Below, in pieces: positions 37,001 to 50,192 of a DNA stretch of 64,000 nucleotides. This DNA comes from Hirudinaria manillensis. Taxonomy: Eukaryota; Annelida; Clitellata; Hirudinida; Hirudinidae. Within the stretch, counting starts at the first letter, position 1; the number at the start of each line of letters is the position of its first letter. Made by a program: the position numbers and the translations under genes. The stretch covers positions 1,742,501-1,806,500 of the forward strand of contig CM067535.1 in NCBI GenBank assembly GCA_034509925.1, given 5' to 3'. The notes beneath the pieces are model-generated. The model saw only the letters and a list, made by a program, of their open reading frames with translations. It was not told the origin of the DNA and ran no database searches.

Positions 37001-39085
37001 ACTTCTCCGGTACTTGGATTTACTCTTCGTTGCATTGCTGCTTTTCTTGTTGCATTCTGTTGGCCATTTACTGATAAGAAATTAAGCAAATTAAGATTTA
37101 TATAAGGATTATAGTTATATTGGTATTTTTTATTTATAGCAAAAAATTGAAAGGACAGAAACAACAATAATAATGATAATAAATATAATAATAGTAATAA
37201 TAATAAAAATCATAATGTTATTAAATGGTTATCAAATTTCCAGCATCATCTGCAAACCAATGGACAACAACTTTAACTTTGTTGTTACATTGTCTTTGCA
37301 ATAAATTTTACAATCCGCATGCAATAAAGTTTTTAAATAGAGTTTTTGCACGCTTGACTGAGATTTTTCAAAATGCTTCTCAGGTTCTGATCTTTTGCGT
37401 CTGAGACGCGAGGACCTCATTCAGATTTGTGGCATTGCAAATGGCATCAGGCTTCACAACACTCTACTTGCTAAGTGAGTAAATTGATGATTAATTTTAG
37501 ATTGAGCTTGCATTATCATTTGATAATTTAACATCTTTTATTTTTCTAGGTCTGTGCAGCCAAGACTGACACTTTACGTATGTCAAGGTCCAAGTTGGTA
37601 TTTTTAGCAATTTGTGATAAAATTATCAATAACAAGTTATTAGTTCAAATTTGAACATTGTAATCCATAAACCAATGTTTATTTATTTAAGATTGGCCGA
37701 TCGCAGACCCGATCCCTGCCTCTTCCGATGTCCACCACTCGCCTGAAAGTTCAAAGAGCAGGTCGTCAACGTCCAGCCCAATTCCTCCTTGTCTCAATTC
37801 CCAGGCAACCCAATCGTCTTCGTTTCCATCTCAGCAACAGCCTCAGGAAGCAAACTTGTGCACCGATTCTGATTCTACAAATAATTTCCTTAATGGAGAC
37901 ATGACAGGTTTCAATGACTTCATGCCAGCTTCCTGCAAGGAATCGTTCAAAGTGACGGAAGACTCTCGAGATACAAAAGTGCAGTCGTCGTTTTCCAGCT
38001 TCAGTTTTTTGACTTCAGCTTCTTCGTTCAACGTTTCTTCGAAAATGGGAATTTCTAAAACGAGATCCAAGATGTCTCATTTCTCGCCCGAGACACGAAA
38101 GAAGTTCGATTTCAAATCGGTTATGTCCGGCGAATCCTCGATCGCGAAGTCCGTGCCGGAACCTGCGGAGAAGAATAAAGAGTCCTTCGAAGAAGTTCAA
38201 ACGCAAGGGTCGAACTTACTTCTGTCTTCCTTTTCTGCAAACACTTTTCCATCCATTTACTCCAACAAGAGGTCCATGTCTGACAAGGATGAGGACTCGT
38301 GCAATCAATCTCTGTTCGGTTTTAAGAAGCAGAGGATTCAAAATCCAGAGGTTGTTCCAAAAGAAGGTAGTCATCAAATAAAATTTATGATTTTATTACA
38401 TAATTATAGAAATGCTAAATCAAAAATCAGCCTTCAACTCATTTTGTTCCAATTTAATGGGTACTAACATAGATTTGTTTTCTTAAGAATTTACATAATT
38501 TAGACAATTGAATTTTGCATTGAGTTAATATTATTAATAGGTGATTTCAATTTTTGTCTAGTGTTTCATGCAGTTTATCTAGAGTCCCTAACAGAGAGGC
38601 ACCTTGCTACAAAACTTGCCGGATTCTTCTCCCTGCAGCCCGAAACGATATCCCAGACTTTACTCAGGAATGCGTTGGGCTTTTTTGTTCTCGTTGATGA
38701 CAAGGTACTTCATACCCTTCCAGCTGGGCTGATTATGTCATGGATGAACGTATTGCATATTTATTGATCTTTAATAGGCAATGATTGATGAATTTCTAAT
38801 CATTAATTAAATAACAGTTAATTAACGAGTGGTGGTTGCATTAATAATGGCCTGCACTCAGTTTTTCTTATTATCTGCTGACTGGAATTCTTATTTTCCA
38901 TAGGTGGTTCAGAACATGAGAGATTCTTCAAGTTTTATAATCGATGCAATGGAAGGTTGTTGTATATGCAAAATTCTTTTACGCCAATCGTAACGTAGTT
39001 GTGCCCATAAAGTTTTTGTTTATGTTTTTCAGATGAAGAATTCATCGGCCTCTACAAAATCATCCTGAAACCAATCGAAGCGTAA
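32113..39085 (+). CDS. TFCP2: CP2-family transcription factor, TFCP2/LSF type, 20 coding exons
   Basis: A DNA-binding factor of the LSF/TFCP2 branch. Exons: 32113-32243, 32522-32842, 33050-33126, 33427-33494, 33696-33801, 34145-34329, 34606-34683, 34851-34919, 35210-35251, 35469-35531, 35824-35912, 36126-36177, 36429-36500, 36913-37009, 37384-37474, 37550-37587 (or 37593), 37692-38366, 38562-38704, 38904-38955, 39033-39085. The sum is 2502 nt, 833 residues, all GT-AG. The CP2 domain is clear: [80 protein letters not shown]-like oligomerisation domain follows ([36 protein letters not shown]). The C-terminal dimerisation region is FHAVYLESL to [11 protein letters not shown]. Exon 17 inserts about 225 Ser-rich residues between SAM and the C-terminus, longer than usual. 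A basic RKRPLE suggests a nuclear signal. Confidence 0.93.
34001..34069. repeat. (CAAT)n microsatellite in a CP2 gene intron
   Basis: About 16 copies of TCAA/CAAT, uninterrupted, in the intron between exons 5 and 6. Confidence 0.93.
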
Positions 39086-39712
39086 ATCTGTAATTACCTC
39101 TTAAGCGAATGAGTTTTGACAGTTTAATGGACAGATTTTAAATATTATCTTCCAGATACAGTGTCTTTTTATTATATTTTTTGGTCGCGCCTTTCGACGT
39201 TGTAATGGCGGATATTGCGCCGCAACGGTGCATCGTTCTCTGGTTTTGAGCGGTCAGTTTACGGTATTCGGCTCGCGATTAAAAAAATGCTCTCGCGAGG
39301 TTTTGTGCGATTGTTTGTTTATTTGGCTGTAAAAGGAATTAAGTGTACGAAAAGATGTGAGAACAAACCTTTACCGTACTTCCCCGCGAATGATCTCTCC
39401 AAAATGCCTGGCATAAATAGCTCTTCGCGTTCTCTAGGGAGCGGAGAACGCCCACGTCTTAACAGCGGTTGAGTTTTCGTGTCTCTAGAAATGTTGGTGG
39501 GCTAGAAATCTTTCCCCTAGGATCGACTCACGTGTAATTACGTTTGTGATCTTATCATGGCGCTTCTCAACTCCGCTAAAACCGCCTTCGGTTATATTCC
39601 GTCTTGAAGAGCTGCCAGTTTAAATTTCGAATTTTGCGCGCCTTCTACTGTCTGCACTTTTGGTGTCCTCTGCATCGGATTTTCGGATGACTGGATTATC
39701 TGAGCTGACAAG
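39086..39712. other. interval between CP2 gene end and SH3 gene start
   Basis: About 0.6 kb, moderately GC-rich. It should hold the CP2 3' UTR and the promoter and 5' UTR of the SH3 gene. Short open frames here show no domain. Confidence 0.45.
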
Positions 39713-42700
39713 ATGTGGCCGATGGGTTTTATTTCCTTATCCAGCTCTATGAGAAAGGCCGAAGAAGCCAAAAAGTCGAGCAAAAGTAAGTTAACGATTA
39801 TTTAAACCGCCGTGTTTTTCAAGGTGAATTTTTTTATAGGTGTGTTGTCGAATTTTGTCATTAAACTTTTCACAGAACCGATCAAAGTCTCTCGAACGAA
39901 CATAAGACTATCGCCCAGTTCGAAAACCAACGAACGGAAAGCGCCAAGAACCGGAGAGAAGCCAAACATCGTCAAGAAGAGACTGGAGTTCTACGAAAGC
40001 AACGAATCTGAAGATTCCAGGAACAAGCTGAACCTAAAGTCATTTGCTCAATTCGCCGTCTCTATTCCCGAGAGAAGGAGACAAGTTGGAGATCCACAGA
40101 AGTTCATCTCAAGGTCCTTGTCTCTGCAATCAGACGACGAAGAAAGCATCATCGTACCACAAAAAACTATTCCAGTATTCAAATCATCGACTCAATTCGG
40201 GAAGTACTTCAGCGAGGGCGAAGGTGAAGGGTCAATATTTTCAGGTCATGCAGAATCAGACGTCGAAGGAGCATCGGTGTCTCGTATGTCTCAGGATTCA
40301 CCCATTGGTCAGATATTTTCAGATCAGGAACAATCCTTCTCTGTCAAGAGTTTGCCGACAAGTCCCAAGATAAAAAGAGTTCAGTTTAATCCTTCGCAGA
40401 CCACAGTTTATCCTAATAACGTTTTGGAATCCTGTCCTGGTAAGGTCTTTTCTAAATTATAGATTTATTTTGTATAATATTTAATGTAATAAAGGTTACC
40501 TAGAAGTTGTAATCCTTCTATTAATTATGCTTTTTTTACGTCTCAATGGTTGTCAGGGATATGTTTCACTGGAATTTGTTATTATTGCATTCAAAGTCAA
40601 ACAAAAATTAATAAAGTTTGGCTGACAATTCCGAGACAATCGATTTTTGATTGTGACAATCTTTTGAAACAAAATAAATAAACAAAATTCCAGATGGATC
40701 AAGGGTAAGGAATGCAGAGAAACTCAAGTCTCCCAGATTTAGTGAGGTTAGAGTTGTGCAGGTGGAAAGATTTTAACTTATAAAGAATTTCATGTTGTGA
40801 TAATAATCATTATTTATGGAAAGAATTATTGACGAAGGCAAAGGTGTTATTAGAGATTTTTATTGTTTATTATTTATGTTGACATCAGGACGATTCAGAA
40901 GGAGAGGATATGAGTCAGAAGGAGTGGTACAAGCAGGTATTCAGGGTTGTACACAAGTTGGACAATCTGTACTCGAGTGAGTTTCCTTTACCTGATTAAT
41001 GAAGTCTTTCAATCTGTGGCTTGTCTTTACAAATGCTTGAAGGGAGTTTAGCTTTTCAGCATCTAATAGTATTTAATTTGGTGCCATCAGATACAAGTTA
41101 TTCTGAATATGTATACCAGGCTTGGAGTTTGGATTGTATTGTGAAAGTTTCTGACGGTGAAAAGTGTGTAAAGGAGTATTTATTAATTATTATATTATTA
41201 TTTTATTAATTAAGTAATTATTTAGTAATAAATGTTTCAACCAGTGGTCCTATTATCAAGATGACAGCTTTTCATTATTTCCAAATTATTTAATTACTTG
41301 AAAATTAGAACTTATTTGTGGATAATTTCTTTTTCCCTGGAAAACATTACGAAGATATTCAATTTCTTTTTATCTTTCACTGGTACCTCGAATTACCGAT
41401 CATAATCATAATCATCAACGCCAATAGTAAACAAAGACGATGAAATGAACATGAATAAAATGAATAAAGTGATGATTAACAATACCTCAGCTGTCAGTAG
41501 ATTAATCAATTGGGTCTTGAATTCAGACATGCGGATTTGAATGTTCCCAGAAAGCCATCTTAGCAACTTTCTTACAGAAGGTTCAAACGTGTGTCCTGTT
41601 CTAGACTTTAACATTTCAGCGGCATTTTCGTAAATAATTGTGGTTGGGTTTTCCAGAGGTTATGGTTTTGGAACAGTTGAATCATTTTGAACCATTGATG
41701 GGATTTCCCCTCTCGAAAAGCTCTGCTCGGAATCAGGAAATTCACAACGCTATTTTTAGCATCGCGCCCACGTTTTGAAATGAAAACATGGACAATGTAG
41801 ACAAAAGATGAGGAGCACGATAACGGAATGATAACAGGGATGTAATTCTGATGATGTAATTGGCATTCTGTTTAATTCGAATTTATTTAAAAATTCAATT
41901 TAATCCGACGATGATCATCTGAGAATCGAACTGAACTGAACTGAACATTCACTTCTCTTTCAACCGTTAAATGACTCAAGTGCAGCTCAGTTTTTATGGT
42001 TAATGCTTTTGAGATGTAGTTTTTGTTTTGACTCTTCTTGTTCAAGCTTTCATGATCTTTCCCCTTTCTTTCCTGATCTGGCTTGATGGTGATAGTGATG
42101 ACTGTGGAGCAGGCTATGAGGTGATGGTGATGATGATGATGCTGGCGATGAGTTCAAAGGATCACCGTGGTGATGATGAGTAAGATGATGACGAAGGGAT
42201 CGGTAATGAGTTAAGTGGTGTTTGTGCCCAATAAAAAAGAAACTCGCGTTTGGCTCTGCTCTAGAAGCGGGACGAACAGCAATGTTTAATGAAAGGGTGA
42301 ACCATTGCATACTTGCATGCTTGTTGGTATAAGTTTCATCTCCGTGCTAATGAAATCATCATCATCTTCATCGATCCATCCCCTCCGTCTTGGAAAAGTG
42401 GTGTCGAAGACAAGTCGTTTATTTTTGTTCTTTGTTTATTATTGGTGATGATAACAGTGATGATGACAGTGATGATGACATGATGATGTATGGCCGTACG
42501 ATGAAATGCTGGTGATGATAGTGGATGAAAGTTATTTTTGACTGACCGAGAAGATTCTTTCCAACCGTTCGCTTCAGTGAAGCAGTGATTAAGATGATAA
42601 ATTAGAACCAGGATTTAATTAAATTTTTTCTTCTCATGACACCTGGTGAGAATTTTTGTGGGAGTCAGTTATTTTTGGGAGGCAAAAATGACTTCTGAGG

Positions 42701-45700
42701 AGAAAACAATTGTTCTTTGTACCTGGAATATCGAAGAATATTTAACATTTAAATATTAAAAACATTTAATGCTCGTACCTAATTAAGTAATCAATCAGTC
42801 AGCTTTAAAAAGATGACAAACCAACCTAAGATGAGTGTTCTCATAGAAGGGTCTCGTGAGATGATCTTAAAATAGCCTGGAATTTTTTATTTCTTTCTCT
42901 CACTCCATCTCTCACACTCTTTTCAGGAACAAAGATTCCTACAATTTGAATAACGATAACCACAAGCGCGACTGCAATAACAACAACAATAACAACAACA
43001 ATAACAGCAACAATAACAACAACAATAACAGCAACACCGGCATCAGTTGATGTGGATTAACTTCCTTTTAGTCTACAAAAGCTTGAAGAGTCTTGTTTTA
43101 AATTTCACTCTTCGAGCACTTCCAAAGTCTTGAGTCTTGAGTCTTGAGTCATACCTTCGGAACAGCCCTTGGCAGAATAACTTGTGCCTAATAATAGTAG
43201 AATAACTCGTAAATTATGAACAATTTAGCATTTTATTCATGGGCCATTTGAGCATAGATTCTAAGGCTTAAAGTGTATCGTTGCATTAAATTAGTATTAA
43301 ATTGTATTATTGTATTAAATTAGTATTAAATTGTATTATTGTATTAAATTAGTATTAAATTGTATTATTGTATTAAATTAGTATTAAATTGTATTATTGT
43401 ATTAAATTAGTATTAAATTGTATTATTGTATTAAATTGTATTATTGTATTAAATTGTATTATTATTTCGTATTACTGCCTATCCGTACAAAGAGTACTTC
43501 CTATTGGAAGAAATAGGTAAACAGATGATTGTACTGCAGACGATAAACAATACCGTTCCCTTCCTTTTAGATTATCCGATACCTCAAGTTGATGACAACG
43601 AGAATCTGATACCGCCGAGACCCAGGTGAACCCTAGCTTCTGATTGGCTGTCATTTTTTATGGATCAAGTTGCTGCTAATTTCGGAAACTGTGCCCTTTT
43701 TAAAACTCGGCGCTTTGTTGTTAAGCTGTTGCTTAATTATTTTTCTTTGAATAATAATTAATGATGATAATAATAATAATAGTAATAATATTAATAATAA
43801 TGATAATAATAATAACACCTATTTAGGGTGAGGAAGGACCTCCGAAGCAACAGTCCCAGTACTGTTCTTGCATCTGGCGGGTCCAGCAAAGGTATGTCAA
43901 GAATGTAGTAAACTTAAGCTCTTGAAATTGTCTTCTTCATTTCTCCTTGTTGTTTTTATTTTTATTTTTATTCTCAGTGAATTGAATTGATCGTAGTAAA
44001 GAAATAGGGAGCGGTATAAACACCCGAGCCTTTTGAATTTGTTCTTTTTGTAAATCATTGTTTATTAAATATTATTTAAGATCATCTCCTGGTTCCTGTT
44101 AACAAATGCATCTGACCCTAGTCATATTATAGTCATATTTTAGTCATATTATAGTCACATTATAGTTATATTTTAGTCATATTTTAGTCATATTATAGTC
44201 ATATTATAGTCAGCTTAAGCATTCCAGAGAAACAAATTCGAAGGAAAGGAGATCCTGTGAAATGGCCATGCACTCCAACTATTAAATAATTTTTTGGCTC
44301 TTCATCTTCGACATTAATATTAAGACTTGCTTGTTTGGATCGATGGACATGATTAGTGGACTATTGGACTGGAGACTGGCAATGATTTGACACCCTGATT
44401 GGTCAAACAGACGTCCTTTTCGTAGGCACAAGGTCGAACTCACTGCCCTCTACCGGTGGAACCGAGTACCAACCCATACGTACGAGTTTCAAGAATTCCA
44501 AGAGGCTTGTACTGGTTAGGTCGATAAGAAGTATAATTAGTATTATTATTTCGTATAATTATAATATTGTTATTAATAACTTATTATCATTGTTATTATT
44601 ATTATTATTTATTTATTCATTTATTTATTTATTTATTCATTTATTTACTAATACCTTATTTACCAGTTTATAGTTTCATTCTTATTTATGTTCCTGGTTG
44701 ATATAATATTATTATAATATAATATAATATTATTAGATGTTTTATGTGTCGATTATTATGGGCTGTGTCGAAACTATATTTTATTGGCTGGAATTTAGGT
44801 CATGTTAAATGCACAAAGAACTATGAACCTTGTTGAGAGCTGCTGATGTGGAGTTGTGTTTTTCTTTTCTATTTTTAGACCGGTGATGGCTCTCAAACAA
44901 GGAGGGTAGAAGCAGACGCCAAGGATAGGTTAGGGAGTTGTGGAGGTTGAAATAAAGTACCTATGAAATCGGTGATCCGTGAAGGAAGAATGGATGGATG
45001 GATGGATGGATGGATGGATGGATGGATGGATGGATGGATGGATGGATGGATGGATGGATGGATGGATGGATGGATGGATGGATGGATGGATGGATGGATG
45101 GATGGATGGATGGATGGATGGATGGATGGATGGATGGATGGATGGATGGATGGATGGATGGATGGATGGATGGATGGATGGATGGATGGATGGATTGTCT
45201 GATGTTTGTTGTGGTGATGAAGGTGCCGATGGAAATAATCATTTCGTTCATAGGTTGGTTTTAAAGAAGAACCAAAATCAAGGAGCAGACGAGAAACCAC
45301 TCAGTGAAGACGACTGGCGGCAGTTTCTGAGACCAACAAAATCCAGCATAAAGTATGTTTGTGATTGGTTAGATTATGCAATTATACAAGTCGTGACCTA
45401 CTTTTTCAGCCAATCTCTGTGAGAGAATGTAACTAATGTCAATGTCTGCGTTTGTTTGTATCCCGAAAACAAAAAACAACAATGTTTCGCATCTATGTTA
45501 ACCTTTATGTAACCTTTATCTCTTGGCTGATTTCTCTGTTATCTTGTGATTTATATTCGGATGATTTTAAGAGTTTTTTTGTGTAATTAAAATATATCCT
45601 TTGATGAAAATCTTGGATTAAATTAACTTTAAATACTTAAAAGATTGTTCGAGGAGAAGAATGTAGTGAAACAGGCCACTGCACTCTTCGATTTCTACGC

Positions 45701-46755
45701 TCACTACAGCAAGTTTGTATTCATGCGCCATGTTTTGAGTTTTCTTAACAATTGAGCAGTTCCAAGGATTAAGAATTATCTCCTATTTTGATTATCAAAA
45801 GATGGCAGTCTTAGATCACCCTGTTTTGTCTCTGATGGTTCGAAAGTTATAGATGAAAGTGAAATCTTATTTGTGATCTTTTTTGAGCTTTGATCCGATT
45901 ATCAGTTGTTAAAAATGCTCTTTTGATTCTAATTCTAAGTCATTAATTTGGGTTAATTTCGATACGACTCGAGAGGAAATGAAAGCAATTGCTTCATGTA
46001 AACAAGTCATGTTTCGATGAGCTATATTGTCTCTGATATTGCCGAATGCGATTCAAGAGAGAGTTTTCTATGATTCTGTTAATCATTTATAAATTTTATA
46101 AAATTTAATGAATGAAATAATAATTTATTACTATTAAGTGAGCTGTCATTCAAGCGTGGAGACAACTTGCTTCTGCTACGTAAGGTTGACGATCATTGGT
46201 TCGAAGCCGAGCTGGATGGAAAGAGGGGACTGGTGCCTTCCAACTACCTGGAAGTGAGTTTGAACACCTGTAGAGAATTCTTTGACCTTGAGGTTCATTG
46301 TCGATTCGATGCAGGTTTTGAAGAGTCCGTCCAATGCTTTTCCCGATGCGGACGAGTCTTCTGGTCTCGTATTGACGGATTTCCAGGCTCGTTATCCCTC
46401 AGAAATATCCGCTAAAAAGGCTAGTATTTTGGAAATCCAACTCAGGTACAAGTATTATCGGTTTACCTTGGGTTTCCAGAATCGGGAAGGGTAGCATTAG
46501 CATTAGGGGTTTGGGTAGTGGATGGGTTATAGGTGCTAAAGTTCCCATTCTACGGGTTGCCTGTCACTTATCCAATGTCCGGCATTTCACATAGGGGTTG
46601 TGTCTGATTTGATGACTAATAAATTATTAACATTTAATTTTCAGAACGATGTTGTCAGGGTGATAAGGCGTCTGAGAGGAGATTGGCTCGAGGTTAGACT
46701 TGGATCCAAGTCGGGTCTGTTACCAGCTCATCACGTTTGCTCCTATCTCAGCTGA
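39713..46755 (+). CDS. two-SH3 adaptor, sorbin/CAP/vinexin-like, 13 coding exons
   Basis: Exons: 39713-39785, 39876-40439, 40694-40761, 40889-40976, 43571-43625, 43827-43891, 44426-44514, 44879-44928, 45254-45352, 45644-45712, 46139-46253, 46315-46419, 46645-46755. The sum is 1551 nt, 516 residues. The first SH3 (exons 10-11) reads [51 protein letters not shown], closest to SH3-1 of SORBS proteins. The second (exons 12-13) is [18 protein letters not shown] then [17 protein letters not shown] and GLLPAHH, and ends the protein. Exon 4 has [14 protein letters not shown], like the WYK..F..IHK motif at the end of the SoHo region. Sorbin-family proteins link actin and adhesion sites; that role is inferred. 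The SORBS third SH3 is absent. The intron after 46419 seems to use a GC donor. The start could lie further upstream. Confidence 0.78.
42929..43050 (+). other. possible alternative last exon of the SH3 gene, Asn-codon-rich
   Basis: After a good pyrimidine tract (CTCACACTCTTTTCAG) the sequence could accept the exon ending at 40976; in that phase it adds only RTKIPTI and a stop. Downstream lies an (AAC/AAT)n run. The splice would give a short form lacking both SH3 domains. It may equally be a cryptic acceptor. Confidence 0.25.
43283..43462. repeat. 29-bp minisatellite in an SH3 gene intron
   Basis: About five full copies of a 29-bp unit (GTATTATTGTATTAAATTAG plus TATTAAATT), then shortened units at the right end. 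The copies are nearly identical. Confidence 0.9.
44120..44213. repeat. about 13-bp minisatellite (TATAGTCATATT-like)
   Basis: Eight or so imperfect copies of ATAGTCATATT / TTAGTCATATT in an intron of the SH3 gene. Confidence 0.85.
44990..45195. repeat. (ATGG)n microsatellite, about 51 copies, intronic
   Basis: A perfect ATGG/CCAT array of about 206 bp lying in the intron between 44928 and 45254. It is open in all frames on both strands, giving spurious MDGW and HPSI peptides. Confidence 0.97.
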
Positions 46756-47660
46756 GTTCCATGCAGTTCCAAGACTCAGAATACAATACTTGAAGTATAA
46801 AGGCTTTTCTTGCTAGTTTATTTATTTATTTATTTATCTATTTATTTAAAAATCTCGATTGTAACTGTTGAATTGCCGCAGAAGATGTTCGTATTACTAT
46901 GACCAGCAACTGTTGCTAAGAAGCTCCATTTGTGTTGTTGACTTGATTTGAATTAGATTGTTTAAGTTCGGGACGGGGAAAAAGATCTAATCTCTGAATT
47001 CTTAATATTTAGAATTCGCTTTGGTACTATACTCCGGTTTTTCGGCGTGCAGGAATTACGTATGTAATAGATCGAATACCTAATATGACAAAATATTGAG
47101 TTATCCAGTCCGTTGAGATTCGCGTGAAATTGACGTAAAGACGACGTGCCTAAGTGGTTGGGGGGACGTGTCCAGAGGATCTTAGAACACTAAACCTTCA
47201 GGGTATAGGTTAATTTGGGATGGCAGACCGGTGTAGATCGGGTAGATTGTGATTGGTCGCGAGCGTTCCGGAGTTATTGTCCCACTTTTTTAAAATCTGT
47301 ATTTATTTTCATAAAGAAAATAGCCAAAAAATACTGGGTAATTATTAGGTATTATTCAGTAATTTCAAGTAAAATTTTATTTTCACAACCAATCCCTTGT
47401 TTTGAATTTTCTTTCGACGCGCTCCGTGACATTGAAAAGTTCTTGAGGCTCATGAATATTAATCGACGCCGTTGCATGTGTTAGTATTGCAGCCAGTATT
47501 GAGCTTTAAAGGGAAGTCGGTTGTTAGTGAACGATTAGAATTCGTGCAGTGAAGCAGCTCGAAGGTTTCTCAGTATTTTCCATCTCCTGAAAAATCTTTT
47601 TAGAGTTGAATTTTCACTTTCGGTGCTGATATTCAGGCAAATTTCTCAACGTCTTCGTAA
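46756..47660. other. interval between SH3 gene and pyruvate kinase
   Basis: SH3 gene 3' UTR on the left, pyruvate kinase promoter and 5' UTR on the right. A plus frame at 47215-47484 has no recognisable content. Confidence 0.45.
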
Positions 47661-50192
47661 ATGTCTCGCATGGCTGGAGGCACGGGAATTGGATCGCAGC
47701 CCCACGTGGGTCTTCTGAGCGTCCCCAGTTGGAGCAGTGGAGTGACTTTCATGACCGAAGGTTCTTATGAGCAGCAACTTCAGTCAGCCTACGCCAGTTC
47801 GCACCTGGAGTCCCTGTGCAACTTGGATATAGACTCCCCGCCTAATGTCCGTCGCATGTCCAGCATCATCTGTACCATTGGACCGGCTTGCAGGTCCGTG
47901 GAGATGCTGAAGAAGATGATAGGAGCTGGCATGAACATCGCCCGAATGAACTTTTCTCACGGCTCGCACGAATACCACGAGGAGACGATTAGGAACGTCA
48001 GGGAAGCTTCCCAGAATCTCGTCAGTCCAGTGGCTCTCGCCCTCGACACCAAGGGCCCGGAAATTAGGACTGGCATCGTGAAGACGGGAGTCAACGATGA
48101 AATCGAGTTGGTCGCTGGAAACGAAATCGAGATAACAATTCGTGACGAATTCAAGGAGCTATGCGACGAAAACCGCATATGGGTTGATTACAAGAACATC
48201 ATCCATGTTGTGGAAGTTGGTAAGGTAGGTATCTTCAATAGAAAATAAAATAATAAAATGTTGCATATTACTCTTTTGAAGCTTATTAAGCCTCGAGTTG
48301 GATAAAATAATGAGTCAATAAATATATAGTTTGTAATAAGCATGCAATCCGTAATAAATATAAAATTTTTAAGAAATACATAATTAGTAATTTGATTGTA
48401 ATTTTGACTACTGCTTTGACAGCAAATTTACATCGACGACGGTCTCATATCCGTCGTTGTCTTGCAAAAAGGCGTCGACTACTTGAAATGTAAAATTGAA
48501 AATGGAGGAAGAGTTGGTAGCAAGAAAGGCTGTAACTTGCCTGGAACCCCCGTGGATCTTCCTGCCGTGTCTGAACAGGACATGAAGGATCTTCTCTTTG
48601 GCGTGGAACAGGGCGTAGACATAGTGTTCGCCTCTTTCATCAGAAGCGGGGATGGAATCAGAACCATTAGGGAGGTACTTGGAGAGAAAGGACGCTACAT
48701 CAAAATCATCGCTAAAATTGAAAATCACGAAGGCGTTAAAAGGTTTTTTTATACTCTTTTTATTTTCATTTTTAACGCAAAATCAATTAAGCAAATTCAA
48801 GCGGGCTTGGCTTAAACGAGAATAGATGTTTATTTACTTCACGAATGCTTCTTCACATCTTACGAATAAAATTGTTTGTCGATTTCAGATTTGACGAAAT
48901 CTTGGAAGAGTCTGACGGAATTATGGTCGCCAGGGGTGATCTGGGAATTGAAATTCCAACGGAAAAGATATTCATAGCACAAAAGATGATCATCGGAAGG
49001 TGCAACAGAGCCGGCAAACCGGTCATCTGTGCCACTCAGATGCTGGAGAGTATGGTCAAAAAGCCAAGGCCAACTCGAGCCGAAAGCAGCGATGTTGCCA
49101 ACGCAATTCTTGATGGAGCCGATTGCGTCATGCTGTCAGGAGAGACTGCCAAAGGATCTTACCCTCTCCAGGTAATCGAAGCGATTTACCATGCAATTTC
49201 CATTTTATGAAATTTTAACTGGTATACGAACTTTATTCTAGATTATTCTATGATAAAAGAAAACTTATGAAAACTGAATTATAAGAAAGGATTTTTCCAG
49301 CCCTCAATGATCAATTTGAAATCGCTCAGGCAGTCGAAACGATGCACAAGATCGCAAAGGAAGCAGAAGCTGCGGTATACCACAAGCAGCTATTCGACGA
49401 CCTGCGAATGCTCACTCCGAGACCGACTGACGTCACTCACACCACTGCCCTTGCAGCCGTCGAAGCGGCCATCAACTGCTTGGCAGTGGCCGTCATTACC
49501 GTCACCTCTTCTGGAAGATCAGCCATGTTGATGAGCGCCTACAGACCGAGGTGCCCCATACTTGCTGTGACGAGGAACGACAGGGTAAGTTCTAGTATTT
49601 CCGGTTTAACTTGGAATTTATCAATTATTAAATACAAAAGTCAAAGGCAGAATTTCACATTTAATGATTGCAGGTTGCCAGGCAACTGCACATTTACAGA
49701 GGTGTGATGCCAATCCATTACACGGCAGAGAAGGAATTCAAGTGGACGGATGACATCGACAACCGAATCAACTTTGCCATAAAAATTGGCTTTGAAAGGA
49801 GCATCATCAGAGTTAGTGCCTTACCTTTTAACGATGAAACATTGAGAACATTGCAGAATGAATTCTCTCTGCGCTAATTTAGTCTCCCAATTCCAAAGAA
49901 ATAATTCTTGCTCACGATAGAACCACTCGTTCAAATACTTGACAAAAGTTTTACATAAACATCTCCATAAAATTTTGATCTATTTGCAATCTTAAATTAA
50001 TATCATTTAATGCTACCGCGTCCTTTGAAGGTTGGAACTCCGGTCGTAATCGTGACCGGGTGGAAAGCAGGATCCGGGTACACGAATACCGTCAGAGTTG
50101 TCGTCATCTCCGACAAAGAGTCGAAAATTCTCGGATTTCAAGAGGCATCAGACTGGACTGAAGAACCCGACATCACCATCTCCTTCTCATAA
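47661..50192 (+). CDS. PK: pyruvate kinase, six coding exons
   Basis: Catalyses the last glycolytic step, phosphoenolpyruvate plus ADP to pyruvate plus ATP, in the cytosol. Exons: 47661-48224, 48423-48742, 48889-49171, 49330-49584, 49674-49811, 50031-50192. The sum is 1722 nt, 573 residues. Visible hallmarks are [68 protein letters not shown] (the active-site Lys strand), [44 protein letters not shown] and [15 protein letters not shown]. The protein is about 40 residues longer than vertebrate PKM, owing to an N-terminal extension and about 20 extra residues after the usual end. The exon 4 acceptor (CGCTCAG) has a weak pyrimidine tract, and a better-looking acceptor (TTTTTCCAG, 49301) would break the frame. 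Start ATG 47661 is the first in the long frame. Confidence 0.96.

Noticed and set aside
44963-45422. Plus and minus frames of MDGW or HPSI repeats
   Set aside because: Produced entirely by the (ATGG)n microsatellite, which lies inside an intron of the SH3 gene; only the exon 45254-45352 at its right is real.
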